Shown here piece after piece: positions 16,792 through 27,200 of a stretch of DNA of 64,000 bases. Below the pieces are notes generated by a model. That model was not told the origin of the DNA. It saw only the letters and a program-made list of their open reading frames with translations, and ran no database searches. The DNA lies in contig NZ_CP141179.1 in assembly GCF_035599575.1 (NCBI RefSeq), positions 3,162,001 through 3,226,000 on the forward strand, in the 5' to 3' direction. The translations under genes and the position numbers were made by a program. This stretch comes from Roseovarius sp. Pro17. Its GTDB lineage: Bacteria > Pseudomonadota > Alphaproteobacteria > Rhodobacterales > Rhodobacteraceae. Every line of letters begins with the position of its first letter. The stretch's first letter is position 1.

Positions 16792-19700
16792 ATGGACAAT
16801 ATGAACCAGAGCAATCTCAAAAGAGAGAACGACATCGCCATTGTCGGGATGGCCGCCCACCTGCCGGGGGCGGCGTCGATCGACAGCTATTGGACCAATC
16901 TGCGGGACGGAGTGGAATCCATCCGTCAGCTGAGCGAGGAAGAGCTACTGGCAGCCGGAGAGGCGGCGCATCTTCTCAGGCGTGACGACTACGTGCCCAC
17001 TGCCGCGCCCTTGGACGGGTTCGAGACCTTTGATGCCGAATTCTTTGGCCTGTCTCCCAAAGAAGCGGCGATCATGGACCCCCAGCACCGCCAGCTTCTG
17101 GAAGTGGCCTGGGAGGCATTTGAGAACGCCGGACACACGCCCGAAGGCTTTTCAGGCCCCATCGGCGTCTACGCTGGCTGCGGCATGGGCAGTTATTTCT
17201 ATTTCAACGTCTGCTCCAACCCCGATCTTGTCGACAGTGTGGGGATGTTCCTGCTGCGCCATACCGGCAACGACAAGGATTTTCTGTCCACCCGGCTCAG
17301 TCATATTATGGACCTGACGGGGCCCAGTATCAGCATTCAGACAGCCTGCTCGACCTCGCTGGTGGCCGCGCATTACGCCTGCCAGTCACTTCTGACCGGT
17401 GAATGCGACATGGCTCTGGCAGGCGGTGTGACGATAGAACTGCCCCAAAACAGGGGATATCTCTATAAGGAAGGCGAAGTGCTGTCGCCGGATGGCCATT
17501 GCCACGCCTTCGACCACCGCGCTCAGGGCACCGTATTTGGATCGGGGGCTGGTGTCGTCGTGTTGCGCAGGCTGGCCGATGCCATTGCCGACGGCGATCA
17601 CATATGGGGCGTCATCCGCGGCACCGCGATCAATAATGACGGCGCGGCCAAAGCCGGCTATCTGGCCCCGTCGGTTGACGGTCAGGCCGCCGCCATCGCC
17701 GAAGCTCACACAATGGCCGAGGTTACGGCCGACACGATCGATTATGTTGAATGCCACGGCACTGGCACGTATCTGGGCGATCCGATTGAGATCGCGGCCC
17801 TGACCCAAGCGTTTTCGGAAACCACGCAAGAGACCGGGTACTGCCGGGTCGGGTCGGTCAAAACCAATATCGGCCATCTCGATACTGCGGCCGGTGCCGC
17901 CAGCCTTATCAAGACGGCGCTATCGCTGCATAACCGTCAGATCCCGCCGAGCTTGGGATACGAGAGGGCCAACCCGACCATCGATTTCGAAAACAGCCCG
18001 TTTCGCGTGAACGACCGCCTTGTTGATTGGATATCCCACAAAGGGCCGCGGCGGGCCGGGGTCAATTCCCTCGGAGTTGGCGGCACGAACGCCCATGCCG
18101 TGCTGGAGGAAGCCCCCGAACCCACGGCATCGGACCCGTCTGACTGGCCGTTCCAGATTCTCGTATCATCGGCACGCTCCAAAGCGGCACTTGATGCGGG
18201 TAGCCAGGCGCTGGCGGATCACTTGCGCGCCCACCCCGAACAGCCGCTGGCCGATGTGGCCTGGACGCTCAAGCAAGGACGCCGGGGTTTCGAAAAACGC
18301 CGGGTCGTTGTGGCCGAAACTCACGAGCAGGCAGCAAAGATGCTGGAGGAGAACGATCCGCGGCGGGTTTTCAGCCATTCCGTTGTGACCGAAGACCCAG
18401 AGATCGTCTTTATGTTTCCCGGTGGTGGGGCGCAATATGCCGGGATGGCCCGCGATCTCTATGAAACAGAGCCGGTCTTTGCCGAATGGATGGATCGCGG
18501 TCTCGAAATCCTTCAGCCCAAGCTTGACTACGACATCCGCGCCATCTGGCTGCCGGAAACAGGCCAGGAGGGTGCGGCTGATGCACGGCTACAGGCCCCA
18601 TCGGTGCAATTGCCGCTAATCATGATAGTCGAATACGCTTTGGCACAACTCTGGATGTTCTGGGGCGTAAAGCCGACGGCGTTCGTCGGCCATTCCATGG
18701 GCGAAAATACGGCCGCCTGCCTGGCTGGTGTCTTTTCCTTCGAAGATTGCATCGGTCTGGTGCATTTGCGCGGCAAGCTTTTTGATACGGTTCCGGCGGG
18801 CGGCATGCTCAGCGTGGCCCTCCCTGCGTCCGAGCTTCTGCCTCTGCTCGGCGAAGACCTCGACCTTGCCGCGATCAACGCGCCGGGTCTGAGCGTGGCG
18901 ACGGGCGCGCAAGCCGCACTTGATACACTGCAGGCAGAGCTGACCGCCCGCGAAGTCGACTGCCAGCGCATTCCGATCGACATCGCAGCACATTCCCGGA
19001 TGCTCGCCCCCATTCTCGAAGAGTTCGGCAATTATCTGCGCTCGATCGAATTGCACGCTCCGCAGATCCCGTTCGTCTCAAACCGGACGGGCACCTACAT
19101 CACCGCCGAGGAAACGACTGATCCCGACTATTGGGTCGGACATCTGCGCAATACGGTTCGCTTTGCCGACTGCATGACGACACTGGCCGAAACCCCGGAC
19201 CGCGTCTTCATCGAGGTTGGACCCGGCAAGGCGTTGGCCTCGTTGACGTCACAAAATGACAAAGTCACTGCAAATCAGGTCATCAGCAGCCTGCGCCATC
19301 CCCAGGACGATATCCCCGATGACGCCTATTTTCTGGCCATGCTGGGCCGGCTCTGGGCCGTTGGCGGCACGTTCGACTGGGGCCAGATTTGGGGTGAGGC
19401 ACGGCGCAACCGCGTCCCGCTGCCCACCTATGCCTTTCAGCGCGCGCCCTATTTCATCGAACCCGGCAAGGCGGCGGCTGATACCGGATCGCATTGGCTG
19501 ATGCGCAGCGAGGATCCCGCAGAATGGGGATATAGGCCCGCTTGGACCCCGCGCTATGCCGCTTGCGATGTCGACGTGACGAACGATCTGGCCGCAGCCG
19601 GGCAGGAAACCTGGCTGATCTTCGACGATGATGCCGGGTTGACTGGAATCGTCTCTGAGCGGCTGCGCGCCGCAGGACATCCCGTCATTACAGTCACCCC

Positions 19701-22700
19701 CGGTGACACCTTCGCCAGAACCGGTGACAAGAGCTATGTGATCGCCCCCGAGCGAGGACGCGAAAGCTATGATGCGCTGATCCGCGATCTGGCCGCTCGC
19801 GAGATGATTCCGACCCGGATCGTGCATGGTTGGCTGCTGACGAAGACCGAAAGCTTCCGTCCGGGCAGCAGTTTTTTCCACCGCACCCAGGAACAGGGAT
19901 TTTACAGCCTACTTTTCCTGACTCAGGCCATGGCAGACGAGGGCCTGTCCCAGCCCCTGCATGTGACAGTGCTGACGAACGGCGCGGTTCAGGTTCGCGA
20001 TGAGCCCCTGCCCTATCCCGAAAAAGCAACGGTGATGGGTCCAGCCCGGGTAATGCCCCGCGAATTTCCGGGGCGAAGCTGCTCCGTGCTGGACCTGATC
20101 CTGCCGGAAACAGGCGGAACGCGGCGCAAGGCACTGGACCCGGCGGCGATGCGGAAACTATCCGACCGTGTTCTTGAGGATCTTCTATCGCCACCCGCCT
20201 CGCTGACCGCCGCACTGCGCGGAGAAAAACGGTTTGAGCTGACCTATCGGTCGCTCCCCCTGCCCGAGCCTGAAACAGATACGGCGCCGCTGCAGGAAAA
20301 CGGCATCTACCTGATCACCGGCGGATTTGGCGGGATCGGCCTGACCATTGCCGAAATGCTGATCCGCAAGGCATCGGCCCGCATCGTGCTGCTGGCCAGA
20401 AGCGCGCTGCCGGAGCGCGACGCCTGGGCGCAGATGCTAGATCAGCTCGCCCCGCAGGACCCCGTTGCAAAACGCATCCGGGCCGTCCAGCGCCTAGAGG
20501 ACGCCGGCGGACAAGTCACCTGCATCACGGCCGACGTCAGCAATGTCGAAGATATGCGGGCCGCGCGTGACCATGTCGAACAAAGTCTGGGCACGATCAA
20601 TGGCGTTATCCACGCTGCGGGCCTGATCGACGACGCCCCCATTCTAAGCAAGACCATAACCGGGATCGAGGATGTCTTTGCATCGAAAATCCACGGCACG
20701 CAGGTTCTGGACACCGTCTTTCCGGACGGAACACTTGACTGGCTGGTCCTGTTTGCATCGACGTCCACCGCGACGGCCCCGGCTGGCCAAGTCGATTACG
20801 TGGCGGCGAACGAGTATCTCAACGCCTACGCCAAATCCCGCGCTGGCGACCAGACACTGGTGCGCGCCATTAACTGGGGGCTGTGGGCCGATGTCGGCAT
20901 GGCCGCCGACGCGATGGAAGCCCGAACAGGCAGCGTCACCCCGCCGCCAGTCAAACCCGCCGGGGTGCCCATGCTGGACGAAGCCTCATTCGATGGCATC
21001 GGGAACCAACTGTTCACTACCCAATATCAGGCAGCAGAACGCTGGTTCCTCGACGATCACCGCACCATAGCTGGCGATGCGATCATGCCGGGAACCGGCT
21101 ATCTAGAACTGGCAGCCCAAGCCTTGCACGCCCAAGGTGAAACGAGCGGTTTCGAAATCCGCGACCTTTACTTCCTGCGCCCGCTTGCCGTTCCGGATGA
21201 TCAGGACCGCGCCATTCGTGTAACTCTGCCGCGCAACGATACCGGATACGAATTCACCGTCGAAAGCGGTGACGGAACCAGCTTTGAGCAAAACGCTCAA
21301 GCCACTTTGTCATTCTTGCCTCAAACCGCCCCCGCGCCTCTCGATCTGGATGCGATCCGCGCCAGATGCACCAAATCCATAGCCAAGGCGCCCGACGGTG
21401 CCTGGCTTAGATCCCGGCAAGAGGCGCATCTGAAATTCGGGGCACGGTGGCATGTCCTGCAGTCAAGCGCCTTGGGCGACGGCGAGGGGGTCGCGCATCT
21501 GCGCCTGCCCGCAAAGGTGCAGGATGACATTCAAGACGGTTACCGCCTGCATCCCGGTCTGATGGATCTTGCTACCGGTTGGGCGATGGACCTCATCGCC
21601 GGATATGAGCCTACCCATCTGTGGGTGCCGGTTTCGTATCGGTCGGTCCGCGTCTTTCGGGCCTTGCCCGCCGAAGTCGTCAGTTGGGTCCGCAACGCCG
21701 GCGCCAACCGGGGCGATAGCGAAACGGCCAGTTTCGATATCACTATCGCGGCCCCAGACGGTAGCATCTGTGTCGACATCACCGGTTTCTCAATCCGTCG
21801 CATGGAACAGGGTGTCGCCTTCGCGGCGGGCGCTGCACAGCATGCAAAAACACCGCGCGCCGATGAGGGCCCCAGACCGTTGTCTGCGGCCGAAGAACGG
21901 CTGCAGCATAACCTGTCGCAAGGTATCCGGGCCGAGCAGGGGGCCGATCTCTTTCTCAGGGCGCTGGCTGTGCAACAGCCGCAGGTCATCGTGTCGTCCC
22001 TCGAGCTGGGCGATCTGATCCGTCAGGCGGGACCAGAGGATGCAGGCGCAGGTGGGGTCGAGCAGAAATTCGAGCGTCCCCAGCTGGACTCGGACTATGT
22101 CGCCCCTGCAAATGAAATCGAAAATCGGCTGGCCGGCTTCTGGCAAGACTTGCTTGGCGTGGACCAGATCGGGGTCGAAGACAGCTTTTTCGACTTAGGC
22201 GGACATTCCCTGATTGCCGTGCGGCTCTTTGCCCAGATCCGCAAAGCATATCAGGTTGATTTCCCGATCTCGGTGCTATTCGAGGCCCCTACCATCCGCA
22301 AATGCGCCGATCTGATCGCCGCCCAAGGCATCGCACCCGGAAGCGACGACGAAGCGGATGCGTCAACGCCCGCCGCCGCGCCCGAGCGCCGCTTCACGCA
22401 TCTTGTCCCCATGCATTCGGGGGAAGGCGGCTCGAAAACTCCATTTTTCCTGGTGGCCGGAATGTTCGGAAATGTGCTGAACCTGCGTCATCTGGCTCAT
22501 CTTCTGGGCACCGACCGTCCGTTTTACGGTCTGCAGGCCAGGGGGCTTTACGGCAATGAAGAACCGCATCACTCGATCGTCGAGGCGGCGCGCGACTATA
22601 TTGCCGAGATGCGCATGGTCCAGCCAAACGGACCTTATATGGTCGGTGGTTTTTCCGGCGGAGGTATTACCGCATACGAGATTGCCCAGCAATTGGTCGC

Positions 22701-23268
22701 AGATGGCGAAGATATCGCCGCGCTAGTCATGCTCGACACCCCGCTTCCGGTGCGTCCGCCACTGACCACCCGCGACCGAGCCATGATCCAGTGGTTGGAT
22801 CTGCGCGGCAAGGGCCTTGCCTATCCCGCCCAATGGCTGCGCAACAGGATCGCATGGGAACTAAAGAAACGCAGTCAGCCCGACGACGAAGCCGAAGTGG
22901 AAGCCGGACAGCAGTTTCACGACACTGCCATCGAAGCCGCGTTTCTGGACAGCGTGAGCTCTTATGAGGTTTCGCCCTGGGGCGGCCCACTGACCCTGTT
23001 CCGCCCCCCCATGGTCGGGAAATGGCAGGTCGCGCCTGACCGCCTCGTCAATGCGGACCGACACTATGTCATACATGACAACGACTGGGCGAAATGGGCG
23101 CCGCAAGTCGAGGTGATCGAGGTGCCCGGTGATCACGATTCCATGGTTCTCGAACCCAATGTCCGCGTTCTGGCCGCCCGAATGAAGCGCTGTATTGAGA
23201 CTGCCGAGCAGGCACGGCGGGACACTTTCGGGACGGCAAAGAACCAACTTAAAAAGGCGGCTGAATAA
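16792..23268 (+). CDS. Type I polyketide synthase, KS-AT-KR-DH-ACP-TE
   Basis: 2158 residues. KS (about 12-435) has the full triad: C186 in TACSTSLVAA, H322 in ECHGTGT and H362 in KTNIGHLDTAAG. AT (about 525-830) has S635 in GHSMGEN and the loop DIAAHS, which matches neither the malonyl HAFH nor the methylmalonyl YASH type, so the extender unit is uncertain. KR (about 1165-1380) has the GGFGGIG loop at 1177 and the Y1336 region VDYVAANEY. DH (about 1410-1670) has H1423 in HRTIAGDAIMP and D1592 in HPGLMD. ACP has S1806 in DLGGHSL. TE (about 1870-2130) has S1955 in GFSGGG and H2115 in GDHDS. There is no ER or methyltransferase. KR before DH is the reverse of the usual order. A TE implies the product is released here. 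It heads the operon to 29618. Confidence 0.95.
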   Translation: MDNMNQSNLKRENDIAIVGMAAHLPGAASIDSYWTNLRDGVESIRQLSEEELLAAGEAAHLLRRDDYVPTAAPLDGFETFDAEFFGLSPKEAAIMDPQHRQLLEVAWEAFENAGHTPEGFSGPIGVYAGCGMGSYFYFNVCSNPDLVDSVGMFLLRHTGNDKDFLSTRLSHIMDLTGPSISIQTACSTSLVAAHYACQSLLTGECDMALAGGVTIELPQNRGYLYKEGEVLSPDGHCHAFDHRAQGTVFGSGAGVVVLRRLADAIADGDHIWGVIRGTAINNDGAAKAGYLAPSVDGQAAAIAEAHTMAEVTADTIDYVECHGTGTYLGDPIEIAALTQAFSETTQETGYCRVGSVKTNIGHLDTAAGAASLIKTALSLHNRQIPPSLGYERANPTIDFENSPFRVNDRLVDWISHKGPRRAGVNSLGVGGTNAHAVLEEAPEPTASDPSDWPFQILVSSARSKAALDAGSQALADHLRAHPEQPLADVAWTLKQGRRGFEKRRVVVAETHEQAAKMLEENDPRRVFSHSVVTEDPEIVFMFPGGGAQYAGMARDLYETEPVFAEWMDRGLEILQPKLDYDIRAIWLPETGQEGAADARLQAPSVQLPLIMIVEYALAQLWMFWGVKPTAFVGHSMGENTAACLAGVFSFEDCIGLVHLRGKLFDTVPAGGMLSVALPASELLPLLGEDLDLAAINAPGLSVATGAQAALDTLQAELTAREVDCQRIPIDIAAHSRMLAPILEEFGNYLRSIELHAPQIPFVSNRTGTYITAEETTDPDYWVGHLRNTVRFADCMTTLAETPDRVFIEVGPGKALASLTSQNDKVTANQVISSLRHPQDDIPDDAYFLAMLGRLWAVGGTFDWGQIWGEARRNRVPLPTYAFQRAPYFIEPGKAAADTGSHWLMRSEDPAEWGYRPAWTPRYAACDVDVTNDLAAAGQETWLIFDDDAGLTGIVSERLRAAGHPVITVTPGDTFARTGDKSYVIAPERGRESYDALIRDLAAREMIPTRIVHGWLLTKTESFRPGSSFFHRTQEQGFYSLLFLTQAMADEGLSQPLHVTVLTNGAVQVRDEPLPYPEKATVMGPARVMPREFPGRSCSVLDLILPETGGTRRKALDPAAMRKLSDRVLEDLLSPPASLTAALRGEKRFELTYRSLPLPEPETDTAPLQENGIYLITGGFGGIGLTIAEMLIRKASARIVLLARSALPERDAWAQMLDQLAPQDPVAKRIRAVQRLEDAGGQVTCITADVSNVEDMRAARDHVEQSLGTINGVIHAAGLIDDAPILSKTITGIEDVFASKIHGTQVLDTVFPDGTLDWLVLFASTSTATAPAGQVDYVAANEYLNAYAKSRAGDQTLVRAINWGLWADVGMAADAMEARTGSVTPPPVKPAGVPMLDEASFDGIGNQLFTTQYQAAERWFLDDHRTIAGDAIMPGTGYLELAAQALHAQGETSGFEIRDLYFLRPLAVPDDQDRAIRVTLPRNDTGYEFTVESGDGTSFEQNAQATLSFLPQTAPAPLDLDAIRARCTKSIAKAPDGAWLRSRQEAHLKFGARWHVLQSSALGDGEGVAHLRLPAKVQDDIQDGYRLHPGLMDLATGWAMDLIAGYEPTHLWVPVSYRSVRVFRALPAEVVSWVRNAGANRGDSETASFDITIAAPDGSICVDITGFSIRRMEQGVAFAAGAAQHAKTPRADEGPRPLSAAEERLQHNLSQGIRAEQGADLFLRALAVQQPQVIVSSLELGDLIRQAGPEDAGAGGVEQKFERPQLDSDYVAPANEIENRLAGFWQDLLGVDQIGVEDSFFDLGGHSLIAVRLFAQIRKAYQVDFPISVLFEAPTIRKCADLIAAQGIAPGSDDEADASTPAAAPERRFTHLVPMHSGEGGSKTPFFLVAGMFGNVLNLRHLAHLLGTDRPFYGLQARGLYGNEEPHHSIVEAARDYIAEMRMVQPNGPYMVGGFSGGGITAYEIAQQLVADGEDIAALVMLDTPLPVRPPLTTRDRAMIQWLDLRGKGLAYPAQWLRNRIAWELKKRSQPDDEAEVEAGQQFHDTAIEAAFLDSVSSYEVSPWGGPLTLFRPPMVGKWQVAPDRLVNADRHYVIHDNDWAKWAPQVEVIEVPGDHDSMVLEPNVRVLAARMKRCIETAEQARRDTFGTAKNQLKKAAE

Positions 23269-23272
23269 TCCC

Positions 23273-24277
23273 ATGCCCAACCCAAACGTTCTGACCATCA
23301 TTCTGAATTACAAGACAGCGCCGATGACCCTGCGCTCGACCGAAGCGGCCTTGGCCGCAATGGACGGAATTTCCGGTGAAATCGTTATTGTCGACAACGA
23401 TTCCCAAGATGGATCATTCGAGGCTATCTCGGCCCATATCGCGAAAAGTGGGTGGGATCGTGTGAGGGTCTTACAGTCGGGCCGCAACGGCGGCTTTGGT
23501 GCTGGCAACAATGTCGGCATCCGTGCCGGGCTGGCTGACGGCTCAAGACCCGACTACGTCTATGTCCTGAATTCGGATGCCTTTCCGGCACCCGACGCGA
23601 TCGGGCACCTGCTGACCTATCTCGACGCCAATCCCGAAATCGGCTTTGCAGGCAGTTATATCCACGGCGAGGACGGCGAAACACACCTGACCACGTTCCG
23701 GTTTCCGTCGGTTTTCAGCGAGTTCGAGGGGGCGATCAAGTTCGGTCCCGTGTCCAAATTGCTCGCCGCCCATGCTGTCCCTGTGCAGACCCCGTCCCAA
23801 GATAGCTTGGTTGACTGGTTGGCTGGCGCCAGCCTGATGATGCGCCAACCTGTGCTGGATGAGATCGGCCTTTTCGACGAAACCTTCTTTCTCTATTTCG
23901 AGGAAACCGATCTGTGTCTGCGCGCGCGCCGTGCCGGATATCGCACTGCCTTTGTTCCCAAAAGCGAAGTCGCGCATATCGGTTCGGTCACAACTGGCAT
24001 GAAAGGCTGGGAAAAGGTGCCGAATTACTGGTTCGACTCGCGCTTGCATTACTTTGTCAAAAACCACGGTTCTCTCTATGCTGCGGTTGCCACGCTTGCA
24101 CATCTCGCCGGTGGCGGGCTGCACTGGCTGCGTTGCCTTGTGACCCGCAAGCCCCTAGATGTTAAGCCCAATTTCCTGGTCACCATGGCACGGCATGATT
24201 TGCGCGCCTTGAGCCGGGCCGTCTTTGTGTTCAGGCGCAGAAAAGCCGACTGCGCCAAACCCGCTATCGGAGATTAG
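23273..24277 (+). CDS. Family 2 (rhamnosyltransferase-like) glycosyltransferase in the PKS/NRPS operon
   Basis: 334 residues from the ATG at 23273; the frame is open back to 23195, but that part overlaps the PKS end. GT-A features: LTIILNYKTAPMTLRS, IVIVDNDSQDGS, the acceptor loop SGRNGGFGAGNNVGIR, YVYVLNSDAFP (metal site NSD instead of DxD), WLAGASLMMRQPV, and FFLYFEETDLCLRARRAGY, the ED motif typical of rhamnosyltransferase-like GT2 enzymes. The C terminus has a weak hydrophobic segment and a basic tail. Placement between the PKS and NRPS genes, 4 bp after one and 2 bp before the other, indicates it glycosylates the product of one or both, or joins it to a glycan. Confidence 0.9.
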   Translation: MPNPNVLTIILNYKTAPMTLRSTEAALAAMDGISGEIVIVDNDSQDGSFEAISAHIAKSGWDRVRVLQSGRNGGFGAGNNVGIRAGLADGSRPDYVYVLNSDAFPAPDAIGHLLTYLDANPEIGFAGSYIHGEDGETHLTTFRFPSVFSEFEGAIKFGPVSKLLAAHAVPVQTPSQDSLVDWLAGASLMMRQPVLDEIGLFDETFFLYFEETDLCLRARRAGYRTAFVPKSEVAHIGSVTTGMKGWEKVPNYWFDSRLHYFVKNHGSLYAAVATLAHLAGGGLHWLRCLVTRKPLDVKPNFLVTMARHDLRALSRAVFVFRRRKADCAKPAIGD

Positions 24278-24279
24278 TC

Positions 24280-27200
24280 ATGTCCATGTTCCGCTCTGTA
24301 ATCATTGGCAATGAATCCCTCGCTGTTCAATGCGGTGAAATGCTGCTGGAAGGCGGGCATGCCATTGCTGCGGTCGTCACCCGTAATCGCGATGTCCGGG
24401 ACTGGGCCAAATCCCATGATCTGCCCGTCCATGCGCCGGGCGCCGGTCTTGCCGAACGGCTTGTCGATAGCGAGTTTGACTGGCTTTTCAGCATCGCCAA
24501 TCTCGACCTCATCCCGCAGGCTGTTCTGGACATGGCCGCTAAGGGCGCGGTGAATTTTCACGACGGCCCCCTGCCTAGTTATGCGGGTCTGAACGCGCCG
24601 ATCTGGGCCCTGATCAATCAGAAACAACGGCATGGCATCACCTGGCACATGATTTCAGGGGAGATCGACAAGGGCGATATCATATCCCAGACCCAATTCG
24701 ACATCAGCGACAGGGATACCGGCCTGACCCTGAATACAAAATGCTACAGCGCAGCAATCGAAAGCTTTGGTGCGGTCATCAGTGCGCTTGCCTCAGGCGC
24801 TCCGGAACTCACACCGCAGGATCTGTCGCAGCGCAGCTACTTTGCGCGGGACGACCGACCCAAGGCCGCAGGCCGGTTGGATTTCACGCAACCCGCCGAA
24901 GCCCTGGCCGCCTTGGTCCGCGCGCTCGATCATGGGGATTACTGGAATCCGCTATGTTGCCCGAAAATCGCCGCCGCAGACCAGATATGGCTGCCCCGAA
25001 CCGCCACTATTGCGGATAAGGGCCCGGACGCCGTCCCCGGCACGGTGATCGCCGCCGATTCCGGAACCCTGACTGTGGCGACAGGAACCCGGCCCATTAT
25101 TCTGAGTGAATTCCGAGATTGTTTTGGCGCAATCGTTCGCGCCGATGCCATTGCGCGGCCCGGTGACCTGCTCCCATCGGTCACGGCGCAGGAGGCAGAA
25201 CTGATCTCCGCCGCCCTGGCCAGTGCATTGCCGGGCGAAGCGCATCGGCGCGCGCGACTGGAGACGATGATACATCCCGAATTATCGCTGATCGATCCGG
25301 GCGCAGACTCCGGGCGGGCCATTCAAAAGGCGCTGCAGCTTCGCAAAACCGCCAGCCCCGAAATTCTGCAAGCAGCGCTGGCGTTATTTGTCGCCCGTCT
25401 TGGTGAAACCGACCAGATCGACATTGCCTGGCAGTTACCGGGCGGGCCGGATACCCCGCAATCGGGCTACATCAGTGATTGGGTTCCGGTTCGGACCGAA
25501 ATCCGCCAAACTGTTGCGGCGGTCCGCGACGCCCTTGCCCGCGACATCAAAACCGCTCGCGAACTTGGCGGGTTCCCATGTGATCTGGCGGCCCGCATTC
25601 CCGACCTTCGCCAGCCTTGCATTCCTGCGGTTGGCCTATCCCAAGACATAACGCAGGGTCTGATTGAGGGGACGTCGCTGACACTTTTGATGGCCGATGG
25701 AGACGCCACGCTCGTCGCCAATAGCGGCCATGTCACCGAAGACGCGCTTGACCTGATCGCTGCCCGCCTGGAGCATCTATGCACCCTGATGAGTGATCCG
25801 GCATCGGATGATCTTGAGGCGACAGACCTGCCCATCCTGCCGGAGACCGAGCAGACTCTGGTCCTGCGCACATGGAACGACACGGTTGCCGATTATGACG
25901 AAACCGCATGTATTCACCAGCTTTTCGAAGCTCAGGTTGCCCGGACACCGGACGCGGACGCCATCGTTTTCGAGGGTGAAACTCTCACATATTCCCAACT
26001 GAATACGCGCGCCAATCAGGCCGCGCATATTCTGCGTGACATGGGGGTCGGGCCGGGAACGCTGGTCGGGATCCATACCCGCCGCTCACCTGATCTGCTA
26101 ATAGGTGCGCTGGCCATACTAAAGGCCGGCGCTGGCTATGTCCCGATGGATCCGGCCTATCCCGCCGACCGCACCGCGCTCTATATTGAGGATAGCGCCG
26201 CACCAGTCGTCATCACGCAATCCGATCTGGCGGCGGACTTGCCGCCTCACGACGCTCAGGTTCTTCTTCTCGACACCAAACAGGTGCTGCAAGAGACCCG
26301 GCAGGACAATCCTCAAAGCGATGTTACGTCAAAGGATATCGCTTACGTGATCTATACCTCGGGCTCAACCGGGCGGCCCAAGGGTGTGATGATCGAGCAC
26401 CGGAATGTATCAAACTTCTTCACCGGTATGGACGCCCGCATCCGGCATGACCCGCCGGGCATCTGGCTGGCCGTAACCAGTCTGTCCTTCGACATCTCGG
26501 TTCTGGAACTGTTCTGGACCCTGACCCGTGGCTTCAAGCTGATCCTCAGCAGCGACGAAAATCGCGCCCTTGTGGCAGGAGCATCTACACAACGGCGGGC
26601 CGTCTCAGGAAAAGGCATGGAGTTTAGCCTCTATTATTGGGGGAATGACGACAAGCCGGGGCGTGAGAAGTACCGGCTGATGCTGGAAGGCGCCAAGTTC
26701 GCCGATCAAAACGGGTTCTGCGCCGTTTGGACGCCGGAACGGCATTTCCACGCTTTCGGTGGGCCCTACCCCAACCCGTCCGTCACCGGGGCCGCCGTCG
26801 CAGCGGTCACGCGCAATATCGCTGTGCGCGCAGGCAGTTGCGTTGCCCCGCTGCACCACATCGCCCGCATTGCCGAGGAATGGTCGGTGGTCGACAACCT
26901 CACCAATGGGCGTGCAGGTCTTGCCATTGCATCTGGTTGGCAGCCGGACGATTTCCTACTGAAGCCTGAAAACACGCCTCCACAAAACAAGGAAGCGATG
27001 TTCGACGCCATCCGCGACCTGCGCAAGTTGTGGAAGGGCGAGCCGGTCGAGTTTCCCCGCCAAAACGGCGAGATGCATGCAGTGCTGACCCAGCCCAGAC
27101 CCGTCTCGGACGCGCCTGAAATTTGGGTCACGACCGCTGGTAACCCCGAAACTTGGAAGGATGCCGGCCGTCACGGCGCCCATATCCTGACCCATCTTCT

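Noticed and set aside
23195..23272. Upstream extension of the GT2 gene in the PKS operon
   Set aside because: It overlaps the PKS C terminus and is Arg-rich shadow sequence; GT2 homology starts after the ATG at 23273.
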